Positions 36,727 to 47,482 of a stretch of DNA of 64,000 nucleotides are shown piece by piece. Both the position numbers and the translations under genes were made by a program. The notes beneath the pieces are model-generated. The model made no database searches, was not told where the DNA came from, and worked only from the letters and a program-made list of their open reading frames with translations. Numbering within the stretch: position 1 is the stretch's first letter; each line of letters begins with the position of its first letter. The DNA is from Hyparrhenia diplandra. Lineage: Eukaryota; Streptophyta; Magnoliopsida; Poales; Poaceae. The stretch is from contig JADLZK010007800.1 of NCBI GenBank assembly GCA_015847255.1, positions 62,001 through 126,000 on the forward strand. Reading direction: 5' to 3'.

Positions 36727-37900
36727 TCACTGATCGAGACTCAAACTTGTCGAGATTACCTTGCTTGAGAATGAAGCACCGCATCCAAACACACGGAAGT
36801 GACTCACCTTGGGCAATCTCCCAAACCGCAGCTCATATGATGTCTTCTTGGTAAAAGCACGAAGGAAAATGCGGTTGGAAACATGGCACTTATTTGTGTT
36901 GATTGCCTCAGCCCAATACTTCCTCGGAGTCTTGTGTTCATCGAGCATGGTCCTTGCCATCTCCACAAGCGTCCGGTTCTTCCGCTCAACAATCCCGTTC
37001 TGCTGCGGAACATAAGGGCTAGAAAACTGGTGCTCGACACCCAAGTTAGCACAAAGAGACTCGAACTGAGAGTTCTTGAATTCTGTGCCATTGTCACTGC
37101 GAATCGCTCGAATGGCTGTCTCTGGTAACTCAGTTCTCAGTCTCAAAATCAGATCACGAGCAAAACCAAAAGCCTCATCTTTGCCCTCCATGAAAAAGAC
37201 CCAAGAGTATCTCGAAAAATCGTCAACGATCACTAGACAATACCACTTCCCACCTACTGACCTCACCCGAGATGGACCAATCGTGTCCATGTGAAGGATC
37301 TCCCGGTCTCGAGGTCATAACCGAGTAATCGGGTGGTGGGAAGCAGATACCATCTTCCCGTGACGACAGGGGTGGCAAACCAAATCCTTCTCAAATTTGA
37401 GTTTAGGCAATCCTCGGATCAGATCCATTGAACTCAACCTCGCGAGGAGGTCGAAGCTCAAGTGACCTAGTCTCCTATGCCACTTCCACAAATCGAGGAG
37501 GACCCGGCCAACAAGCAACAAGATGTGCCAAAACCTCGAGAAAAATCAGCACGAAAGACTTGCCCAAATGGCACAATCCAAAGAAATGAGATCATCGCGA
37601 GAGTCCAAAAACTCGAGAACACCCAACCTTGAAGCGTACCTCATACCCGTCCGCCATGAGCCGAGAGACGACAGAGATTGAAGTGAAGGTTGGAGACGAG
37701 CGCCACATCCTTGAGCATAAAGTGGTCATTGATTACGATTGATCCTCGAGATAGAATCTTCCCTCGTTGATGTCTCCGAAAGTGATGTACTCTTTCGTCT
37801 TCATGGGGGTGAGGCCGAGAACCACTTGGAGTTACCGGTCATGTGTCGAGAACAACCGGAGTCAATGAGCCACATGTCCTCCCAAACCTTCCGGCTGTAT
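36727..37900 (-). pseudogene. Copia protease and integrase region, broken
   Basis: A protease active-site motif, DSGCSRHMTG, lies near 37840-37870. The gag-pre-integrase segment (HRRLGHLSFDLLARL) is at 37315-37521. The integrase core (36727-37290) has MDTIGPSR, VIVDDFSRYSW, IRSDNGTEF and NGIVERKNRT, which includes the D,D,E residues. The frames are not continuous, and the region between 36090 and 36727 is too degraded to read. Confidence 0.8.
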
Positions 37901-38099
37901 CAACGATAGAACATGGGATGAGCATATGGCACAACACTGGGGTTAGTAAACTTGGAAGAGTACCAGTGTTGACCATCTTGCCCCGAATAAGCATTAGGCA
38001 AAACAAACATCCCACGCCCCATCTTACCAAACTGCTCACCACGCACAACAAAACGTGGTGCACTTCTCTTGTCAACCTCAAATCTCCCAAAGCGAGGAT

Positions 38100-40528
38100 C
38101 TACATCCACTCGCGAGAACCACGACCACCAAAGGGTCTCACACAAACCGTGGCCCAAACCTCTCGAGGCCTCCTACCTTCGAGGCCTAGCAAACCGCCTC
38201 GAACCGACCGCACACCCCTCTCATACATGCCAAGTGGTGGGTGATACATGTCACGGTTCTCAAACTCCACTCGACGCCTAGCATCCCTCTTCCTCCTAAA
38301 GCAAAACTCAACCAAGTGACCATCTCTCTGGCAATACTCACAGTGATACCTCACCTCTCTCTTGGGTGGTGGTTGGTTCACTCTCTTGGGTGGATGGTTC
38401 ACTCTTGTTGTGGTTTTGGCCTTAGGAAGGGTTTCCTCAGGGATCCTGGGCAAAGTGTCAAGTGGGTTCTTGAGGTAGTTCGGTTTGGAAAGCCACACTT
38501 GTTTGGGAGGTGGAGTCTTAGTTGGCTCTTGGAGAATGCCATCTTGCACAATGGGCTTGGTAGGCTCAGGTGGAGTGATCTTGGTCAATTTGGGAGTGTT
38601 GGTTGGTTTCTCACTCGAGCTCAAACCACTACCTTGACCAACCTTGCCATAAATGACTTCTCCCTTCCCACCTATAGCAAAGCCTAAACCCGATGTGTCA
38701 GTCCCCCTCTTGAACTGACTCATCATCATGCCAAGCTGCGGCTCTCCACAAGACACCCAACTCAAGACAGAGCGAAGATACTTGATCTCCTCTTCGACTC
38801 TCCCCTTGTCATGCCTACAAGACATGAGCTCCAACTCCAAAGCTTCACACTTAGCACATCCCAGCACGGTGCTATCTGAGTTGGCCTTCTCAAGCACAGC
38901 AAGCTTGGCAGCCTTCTCTGCCAACTCAGATCGCAAGTCAGGACAAGACTTGCACGCACTCAACAGCATCGGCCTAGACTTCAGATCAACGTGCTCATCT
39001 AGCAAGGCAAAGATACTTGGACTGCAAAGACATGATGCTAGACATATGCACAGCACAAGCATCACACTCCGTCTCATCAGAGACATCGACAGGCTTCCTA
39101 AGCAACTCTATCTCCGTCACAGCCATCTCCCACTTCTCCTTGTACTCCTTTCTCTCCCTAGCGGTACGCTTAAGCAACTTCTCTTGACACACAAGCGCAT
39201 CGCCCAAAGATTCAACCTCATCAGAGAGAGATTCGATTGTAGGAGGTACCTCAGAGGAAGAAGAGTCGTTGCCGTGTGCCTTGGCGCTGTCGGTCACCGC
39301 TCCATCGAGGGCCATGGTGCAGAAACCCCCGGGCTTGGAGTCGGTGAAGAAGCAAAGTCCATTTAGCTTGTCCTCGACCTTGCGCTCCGACTCCTCATCG
39401 CTTGAGGAAGATTGCCCGTCCGAAGAGTCGTTGTCGAGATCGCTGAGGGAAGCAAGGAAGGCGTGCTTGTGCTCCTTGGCACGCTTGAGGTACTTCTTCT
39501 TGATCGCCTCCTTGTCGAAGCCCTTCTTGGACTTGTGCTTGCCGGAGGTGTACTCGCGCTTGTCCTTGCGCTTGTCGGAGTCGTACTTGTTGGAGTAGTA
39601 CTTCTCGCCGGAGTACTTGTCCTTGTTCTTCTTGGGGCATGCGGCGACGAAGTGGTCCGGATCTCCGCACTCGAAGCATCCGCCCTTGGATGGGCCGCCA
39701 CGCCGACGGTTCAAGCGGTTGTTGTGGAACCGCGAGAATCGGCTGATGACTAGTGCAAGCTCATCATCCCCAAGGCTCTCCATCCTCCTCCTCTATCACG
39801 CACACCAAGGAAGACAAGGCGAAAGAAATCTTTGATGGGTTAGCAGAAGAACTGGAACCGCCCTTACCTGAGACGAGAGCAACATTCGGCGCAGATGGGT
39901 TCTTCAGCTTCGCCTGGATCTGAGCCTCGATCTCAGAAGACTTGAGCTTGCTGTAAAGCTCGTCGGGTGTGAGGGTGTCGTAGTTGGCGGACTCCATGAT
40001 TGCGGACACCTTCACATCCCACACCTTCCGATCCAGAGCGTACAAGAGCCGCATCGCCTTCTCGTGATCATCAAGCCTCTCCGAAGGCTTGTTCGCTCGA
40101 AGCTTGTTGCAGATCGTCTGAAACCTAGCAAAGAGAGAATCGATGGACTCGCCATCAAGTTGGATTAGGTTGTTGTACTCTCTCTTGTAGGTCTCATATA
40201 GGCGGGCCTTGACTTGTGGGGTTCCCTCGTGGTAGCTTTCTAGTGTCTTCCACACCTCATGTGCGGTCTCACAAGTGGCAACTCTCTCGAACTCTGTGTC
40301 TTTGAGGCTAGAGAACAACACGCTCCTTGCTCGGTTGTTGGCATTGTGTTGGGCTATTTGTTCCTCACCCACTCGAGCGGCTAGCACTTGGTAATTCTCA
40401 TCCTCGACAATCTCCCACACTCTCCAATCCATCCCCATAAGATGTGCTTGCATCTTAATCTTCCAATAGGGATAATTGGTGCCATCGAACTCCGGAGGCT
40501 TGCCACCATAGTGACCAAACCTCTCCAT
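38100..40528 (-). pseudogene. Copia gag region, frameshifted
   Basis: Starts with an ATG at 40528 (MERFGHYGGKPPEFDGTNYPYW), a UBN2-type gag. The CCHC knuckle CFECGDPDHFVAACP lies near 39660. It is followed by a lysine/serine-rich stretch, a coiled-coil region and a second knuckle-like CEYCQRDGHLVEFC near 38330. Three overlapping frames (40528-39764, 39783-38995, 39086-38100) must be joined, so at least two frame breaks exist. Confidence 0.8.
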
Positions 40529-40578
40529 GTCGCCTTCTGCGGATCACGGACCGATTAAGGTGGATATGATCCTTAACC

Positions 40579-40590
40579 GCTCCGATACCA
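40579..40590 (-). other. Primer binding site of the copia element
   Basis: On the minus strand TGGTATCGGAGC lies two bases inside the 5' LTR. This is the usual copia PBS for initiator Met-tRNA (TGGTATCAGAGC) with one change. Confidence 0.8.
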
Positions 40591-40592
40591 AT

Positions 40593-42633
40593 TGAAGGAC
40601 CTAAACGGCGACGAGGGGGGTGTGAATGGGAGCCTCAATTTTTCTTTTCAATTTTGGTCATCGGCTCAACCCCCAACCTCAACGGAGAGACAAAGAGACG
40701 AGATTCCCAATTTCTATCGAAAAGAAGCGGGTTCCCGGAACTAGATTACCAACGCCAACTTGTGACGAGAGTAACTAGACAAAATCCACGACTTGATATA
40801 AAGTCGTTGCAAGGGACAAGATAAAAAGCTAAGCTACACTGTAAATATTTTTGGGATTTTTAATTTTAGCAGAAAATAAATTGAAACTAGGACAAGAAAA
40901 TAGAACTACTGCAAGCAAGAAGCTGAAATTCTACAGCTAAAACAAGTTTCAGGAACACAAATAAAAACTAGACTAGGCCTAGAACAAAACAAGCAACAAT
41001 TTTGAGACAAACTAGGACGAACAGCTACTCAAACATTTCATCGAACACCTTGGCGGCACAGGTTAAAAAGAAACTGAAATGAGTTGATTAAAAGTTGGGA
41101 TTTTCACAAGCACAACTCAATCAAGCAGCCCTGCAAAGAAGCAAATTGATTTGCTCGAAGGCAAAATCCACAGCACAAGGAGAAAAATCGACCTTTGATT
41201 TTTATTCTTGGAGAGATGGCCGATGGCTGCCTTGGTGCTCGAGCGAGCGCTCCTGGAATGGCCTTGCTGCTGCTGCCGATCTGCAGCACGTGCTCCAAGC
41301 AGAGGAAACAGAGGGAGCTGCTGCAGCCTCGCGTCCTGCAGATGTGCAGCTGCTGCTGGCGCGCGTGGAGGTGCCGAGCGTGGATCCCCGAGCTGGCCTG
41401 CAGCAGGGAGCCGTGCGTGGCCGGTTGAGCGCTCCTGCTCGCGCGTGGTGGCCGGCCGCTGCTTGGGTCGCTAGTAGCTGCTTGCTGGCGAATTGCTGCT
41501 GCTGCTGTACGTGTCCCAAGGCCGGTGCTTGACCTGGGGACGCTGGAGATGGCCTGCCTCTGTCCTGGTGTCCATGCGGTGGCCGGCGAGCGCAGCTGCT
41601 GCTGCCTGGAGCTGCTGCTGCCGAAACAAAGCAGCCGGCCTGCACAAGAACAGAAACCCACCAAAACAAACGGGATCCAGAAATTCCAGAGAAAAACACC
41701 AAGCAAAAGAGAAGGAAATTTGATCCAAAACGTCCGGAGACGATTGGGAGATTTGGGGCTCCCCTTCCCAACGAAAATCACCACCAAATTAATGTTCTTG
41801 GACCTCTAAACAAGAACCCTAAAATTGAGGAAAAATAAAAACGAAAATGGAAGAGGCAAAGAGGGGAGGATGGCTGCCATCCTCTATATATGGTCCTTAT
41901 TTTTCATCCCTATTTTGCCCTTCGATACATATGAGCCAAACCATTAACCCTAGGGCTTTTTTTGGTCGACTCCGGGTAATTTTTGATCCGACGGCCACCG
42001 CGCCTCCTCATCGGTAGCCTTTGCATCCACGCAACCTCCCCGATGCCGCCACGTGCCGCCCTTCCGTCCACCGAACGCCTCGGGTTTTGAGGCCCAAACC
42101 CGCGAAACCCGCGCCCGTGGTTTTGAGGCCCAAAACCACGAAACCCGCGCCGATGGTTTTGAGGGCAAACCACCAAACCTCCTCGACACGTGTCATCGCC
42201 GTCTTGATCGCCCGAAGTCGCCAAGTCATCCGAGCTCTCCCCGCCGCCGCACGCTTCGCCGTCTTGACCCGATCGACATGGTCCCGCCACGCCCCTCTTG
42301 CATCCGCCGATGTCCCGGATGTCAGCCACCATGGCTAGCCGCCCGGCGATCCGGTCCCTCGGTCCAAGCCTCACGTCCGTCCTTCACCTCCGCGTCCGTC
42401 GGCCCCAAGACGCCCCTCCTTGGCCCCTTGACCTCGCCGGGCCGCCTACCATCTCCGAGCTCCACACCCGCACAACACGAACCAAGAGATACGTCTTCGA
42501 CACACTCCACGTATGCCGGTGAAACATATCCAAGCATAAAAGATAAATGAAAATAGAAGGAGAATGTTGACTATTGACAATCACTCCATCACAAAACTAA
42601 ACACATGTGACCTAAATCAACCATGTGTTCGGA
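40593..42633 (-). repeat. 5' LTR of the copia element
   Basis: 2,041 bp. It differs from the 3' LTR by scattered substitutions and small indels, including the CTG repeat number and an extra block near 41600-41615. On the element's strand its first bases are TCCGAACAC where the 3' LTR has TGCGAACAC, so the canonical TG start is mutated in this copy. Confidence 0.9.
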
Positions 42634-42863
42634 AGCCTCCTCGCCCACTGCTCCACACGACCCCGCTGGCCGGGAGGGATCCTCTCAGCCTGTAGCCGCA
42701 GCAGCTCCAGCCGGGGGAGAAGACGCTCCTCCAGATCACGCAGCTTCTCCGGCTCGTCGAAGCCAAGAAGGGCGAAGCCGTGGTTGAGGAGCTTGGTGGT
42801 GATGGGCGAGGCGATCCACCCCAGTGTGGAGATGGCCCACCCGACGGCTGCAACCTCCGCCAT
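42634..42863 (-). pseudogene. N-terminal exon of NLR copy A, cut off by the copia element
   Basis: Starts at an ATG at 42863 (MAEVAAVGWAISTLGWIASP) and reads through an Rx-N type coiled coil (LEERLLPRLELLRLQAERIP). It ends at VEQWARRL, where the copia element begins. Removing the element and one AGGCT copy joins this directly to KSAFYDAEDILD at 31356-31290. That gives a 99-residue exon 1 in a single frame, ending at a GT donor. As it stands, the piece would be read into the LTR and stop. Confidence 0.88.
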
Positions 42864-44213
42864 GGAGGCAACGCAAGCAAGCAAAGGAAGCTGGAAGGAG
42901 ACCCAGAGTATTTGCGCGTCTGTGTTCTTGGTTTCTTGCTCAGCTCAGCTCGGTGGAAATTCTAGTTCGTGGAGGCAGTTCTTGGATGGTAATTGTTGCC
43001 ACTAGCCACACATCGTGGAGTGAGTTCTTCCACATAGGGATAACTGGATAATATGGGTTGCAGCAACAAGACGACGAGAAAATCGGTTAGTCGTCGTCTT
43101 GGTCGTCTCTAAGCTCTTTCCCTGAAGTTGCTGCTGAAGTTTCAGTGATAGCAATACCGGTTTCATCAATGTATGTGCGCTAGGCTGCAGGGCCGGATAG
43201 GCGATGGCACACTTGTTATATGTCTCTTTTTTTAGCGAATTAGACTTCTTTTCTCTTGACTAAAAATGTAAATACATGCCTAAATATTCGTATTTCTTAT
43301 AAGCAGATAATGTTGTCCCTTCAGGGGGAAAAAAATGCATTTGCATTCTCATTCTAAGCTACGCGCAAATATCTGGTGTTACAAATTACAATGATGTTTT
43401 GAATTGAGATTAGTTTTTGAATCCCAACTGCACTATAGTCACCAAACAAAAAAAATGACGTCCTCTTTGGAACACGAGAAAAAGATAGAAATAAAAGAGG
43501 ACTGAGAAACACAAAATTAGAAAGAAATGATCATTTGGATGGAACCATAGAAGAGACTTAGGCTTTTTTTTAAAATTACACCGAACAACGCAGACGCTCG
43601 TAACACGTAAGCACACTCTCCAGATGTGTCGGGTGCCCAGTCGGACGCCAAAAGTGACTTCCGGTAGTTTTTTTTTTTTTATCAAAAACAGCTTTCAAGG
43701 AAAAAAAATTCTACACTATTCTTATATTTATACTCTATTCCTGTGAACCAAATAGATACAACATCAGCATAGGATTCTTAATCCTATGTTTTTCACTCCA
43801 TTTTTTTCCCTATGAACCAAACGAGGCCTGAATTTGCAGCCTGCCTTTTCCATAAAGCCGGCTTAAAAAGTTTTCACAATTTCGTTGAAAATCTGTTTTG
43901 CACTTTTGCCAGGAGAGCAGTACAGTACACCGTAGTTTAGGTTTCACTGCCCCGTTGACCCCACCTATCAGATCGAACGTTGCTCCAAAAAGAAAAAAAA
44001 TCAGATCGAACGGCACATGGCCACCACCTCGCATCCGACGGCCAATCAAGCTCCTGCTTCCCCCGCCCGCACCCATCCCCACAACCAAGGCCAGGGTTTA
44101 TCGCGCCGCCGCCTCCTAAACCCACCTCGCCTCCGCCCGGCCGGCCGCGGCGGCGCCTGCTTCCAGAAGGGCTACCACAACCGTCGGTATCGACGGGAGG
44201 ACGCCAACCAGCC
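42864..44213. other. Spacer between NLR copy A and the CRM gene
   Basis: Divergent promoter region. It contains a poly(T)-led retroposon fragment at about 43564-43680, related to 4974-5055. The GC-rich leader of the CRM gene runs from about 43970; it is the part duplicated at 23942. Confidence 0.5.
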
Positions 44214-47200
44214 ATGTGGGTTCTCCGGAGCCTGCTCCGGGCAGCTTCGCCGTCGCTCCGCCGCAGGTGCGTTCCTTCCGCCCCCTTCCCTCTCGCCTCC
44301 CTCCGGAGCAGCGGCACCGGCTTTCCCCATTCCTGTCGATTCTGACGCGTGTGTTTCTGCGGCGGGACAGCTCCGGGCGCTTCGTCGCGAGGGGCGAGGC
44401 GGTGGCCGCGGCCTCCGCTCCGGCGCCCGTGGGGCTGCTGGCGGCGGGAGCAGGAGCGGATGGGGCGTGGCGGCGCGCGATGTCGACCAAGGGGAGGAGC
44501 ATGCGGAGCAAGGTGGAGAGGCGGATGCAGAGGGAGACAGGACGCACGCAGCGGGAGCTCCGCCGCGCCGTCAAGCTCAGGAAGAAGCTCATGACCGACG
44601 ACGAGAAACTCATCTACAACCTGCGCAGGGTAAGGAGGCTTCAAATTAAACCCCCATTTCCACTTCCTTCGTGAATCAGTAGTGATCCACTTGTTCCATG
44701 TTGGAAGCGATACATTGGGTTTTTTTTTTTTTTTTTGTGTGTTTTATGTTGAAAGTTTTGATCACTCTATGATTTATGGAGAGGAATCAGGAATGTAGGG
44801 TGTATTGTAAAAGAAAATTTTCTGGTATTGAGGTACTGCCGTACTGGCACAAGTAATTGTTCATCCCAGAAAGTGAATATGGCTTCATTGTTTGTGGTTT
44901 TGCTCTGTTTATCTGAAGGAATCAATTAGTAGCTACTCCATCCGTTCCAAATTATAAGTCGCTTTGACTTTTTGGTTCATCTATTTTGCTACGTATCTAG
45001 ACATATTATTATATTTAGATGTGTAGCAAAATGGATGTACCAAAAAAGTCAAAGCAGCTTATAATTTGGAACGGGCGGAGTACCGTAGAAGCTTGGAAAG
45101 TTGTACATGTTGTACGTGGTACTTAGCGCCACACAGTTCCCATGATTTATTAGGTTCTGGAATCCAAAATTGTGTGGTAATGTATGTTTTGTGATATTTG
45201 AAGCCCTATGGAGCATTTCTTATGTTCTGAATGAATAAATGTGACTGGTAATGAACACAATGCTTGCATTCTTTTAGTGTTGAAGGAAAATCAGTGTCAA
45301 TAAATGACAAAACATATATGGCTTATTTGTATAGTGATTGGATGCTTAATATTAGTTGAGTTGGCACATCTGTTAAATTTTTTTTTTTTTTTTTAAAGTA
45401 ATTTCTAGATATATAATGAAGACCTAATAAGTAAACTACATTGTCTATTGTCTTTAGTCTATCTATTCTTTTAGTAGGGAAGTCCTTGACTTATCATATT
45501 CTCCATTTCCTTTTATCTAGGCCAGAAAAAAAGTTGCTTTGCTCCTACAGAAGCTCAAGAAGTATGAGCTGCCAGACTTACCAGCTCCTCGTCATGATCC
45601 TGAGCTGTTGACAGCTGAGCAACTACAAGCTTACAAGAAGATTGGATTCAGAAATAGAAACTATGTGCCTGTTGGAGTTCGTGGAGTCTTTGGAGGTGTT
45701 GTTCAAAACATGCATATGCACTGGAAATTCCATGAGACGGTGCAAGTTTGTTGTGATAACTTCCCAAAGGAAAAAATTAAGGAAATGGCAGCAATGCTGA
45801 CAAGATTGAGTGGTGGAATAGTGATCAACATTCATAATACCAAAACAATCATCATGTTTCGAGGAAGAAACTACCGTCAACCGAAGAACCTTATACCTTT
45901 CAACACACTTACCAAAAGGAAGGTCAGTCCCTTGCAACTGATGTGTCTGTCTCATTTAGGATTTCCTTGCTATATCCATTCTACTTACGACTTGCTCTGG
46001 ATAAGACGTGTTCTCTGTATGACATTTGTGGATAACTAATTCCTACAGTACTGGTTTGTTTAGGTTTCATATGGTTAACTCCAATGGAGTATCCTTCTTT
46101 CCCATCAAATTGATTATCTCCATCTTTGCAAGAATTTTTCTCTCGATCTGTGAATTAAGAAGACTTTTAGTTACCGAATAATTTGGTTACATTGTTTATT
46201 CTTTGTTATGGCTCATGGGGCTTGATACAAGTATTCTCACTGCAGGCATTATTCAAGGCTAGATTTGAACAAGCACTTGAATCACAGAAATTAAACATCA
46301 AGAAAATAGAAACTCAACTCCGTCGTAAGGGTATCAATCCAGAGGACCCAGTTGCTATGGCCAGCATCCAGCGTGTTGCCTCTACGTTCTTCCGAGCCAT
46401 AGATGAGCAGCAAGGTACTCCCTACATTTTCCGTGGGGACGCACAACCTTCTGCTGGGACTTCTGAAATAAAAGAACCACGTGATGAACCATCTGAAGAT
46501 AGTGACCAGGGAGGAGCTTGACAAGTTCATTTCAGAGATAGAAAGTGCAGCAGAGAAGCAATGGGAGGAAGAAGAGGCCGCGGAGAAAGAAGAATCTTCA
46601 AGAATGCAGTATTGGGAGAGAGAAAATGTAGGTGATCGGAGGGGTTTCAACAGAAGTTATGAAAACTCAGATTACGAGGATAGAGGACAGGGCAGATATA
46701 GGAGAGAGCATAACAACAGAAGGACTTCAGATGTGAGGAGGTGGGATGATGATAGTGAGTTTGAGGCATCAGGTGAAGAATGGGACTCTGGTGATGACAG
46801 GGGTAATGATCTAGGCTTCGATAATGATAGAGATTCTACTGATGAGCATCCTCGACGATTTGGAAGCATGAGGAATGAGAAGAGCAGATCCAGTCGGACA
46901 CAGGATTTTGTTCCTAGGGGAGACATTGGAGGGGGGAAGGGTTTCAATAGAAGCTATGACAACTCTGATGTTCATGATAGAGGCCGGGGAAGACATAGGA
47001 GAGATAATAGCAACAACAATAGAACACCAGATGCAAGAAGGTGGAATGATGATAGTGAGATCGAGGCATCAGGTGAAGAATGGGACGACGACAGTCATAA
47101 TGTTCTTGGACTTGACAATGATATAGACACCACTGATGTTCATCCTCGACAATTCAAAAGTACGAGGAATGAGAAGAGCAGATCCAGTAGCAGGCAGAAT

Positions 47201-47482
47201 TCCATTCCTGGGGGATTCAGAGGTTCGAATCGAATTCCAGTGAATTCAGTCGATGCTTCCGATGGCACTATGTTCAGAGGCAGCGATGGTGATGAGTTAG
47301 ACACCGAAGATGATGATCTGTGGGGGTCGGATTATAAGTGGGAAGAAACGAACTCAAGGGCCCCAAAGGTGAATTTCCCAAATTTCCACAGCAGTGGTGA
47401 GGACAGTGATGACAGCAGGAAAAACGATGGCAAAATTGGTAAAATGAAGAAAAATACTGATGAAAGTTGGGACAGTGACTGA
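44214..47482 (+). CDS. CRM-domain (CRS1-YhbY) RNA-binding protein, At3g25440-like
   Basis: Four exons: 44214-44266, 44371-44629, 45521-45922 and 46246-47482. The N-terminus (MWVLRSLLRAASPSLRR, then Arg/Ala-rich) looks like an organelle transit peptide. The CRM domain spans about residues 134-225 (LTAEQLQAYKKIGF, the GVRG loop, GGIVINIH, IIMFRGRNYRQP). CRM proteins bind group II introns or ribosomal RNA in plant organelles; the single domain fits the At3g25440 group. After it come a helical region and a long Arg/Asp/Ser-rich tail with a 99-residue internal duplication. A GGG at 46509-46511 breaks the frame: with GG, SEDSDQ runs on into EELDKFISEIE; as written, translation ends at TGA 46519-46521. 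Without the break about 649 residues result. Confidence 0.85.
44936..45080. mobile_element. Stowaway MITE in CRM intron 2
   Basis: 145 bp, almost a perfect hairpin. CTCCATCCGTTCCAAATTAT is inverted at the other end, with TA on both sides (44934-44935 and 45081-45082). Confidence 0.85.
46643..47236 (+). repeat. Tandem 297-bp coding repeat in the CRM gene tail
   Basis: Two units, starting at 46643 and 46940, each encode about 99 residues. They share GFNRSY.NSD, RRW.DDSE.EASGEEWD, HPR.F and RNEKSRSS. The period is an exact multiple of three, so the frame is kept. Confidence 0.8.

Larger units (their letters stand above)
31362..42633 (-). mobile_element. Ty1/copia LTR retrotransposon, SIRE/Maximus (Opie/Ji-like), 11.27 kb
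   Basis: Complete element on the minus strand. The target duplication AGGCT (coding strand) occurs at 31357-31361 and 42634-42638. 5' LTR 40593-42633; PBS 40579-40590; gag, protease, integrase and RT/RNase H in order; PPT near 33379-33392; 3' LTR 31362-33378. The long LTRs, the extended gag with a coiled coil (ELAEKAAKLAVLEK; SVLSWVSCGEPQLGMMM) and the second CCHC (YHCEYCQRDGHLVEFC) match the SIRE/Maximus group. The coding region carries several frameshifts and is not autonomous as read, but the LTRs look very similar by eye, so insertion is fairly recent. It interrupts exon 1 of NLR copy A. Confidence 0.92.

Noticed and set aside
40579..40592. tRNA-like sequence
   Set aside because: It is only the primer binding site complementary to a tRNA 3' end. 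No tRNA gene was recognised anywhere in the window.
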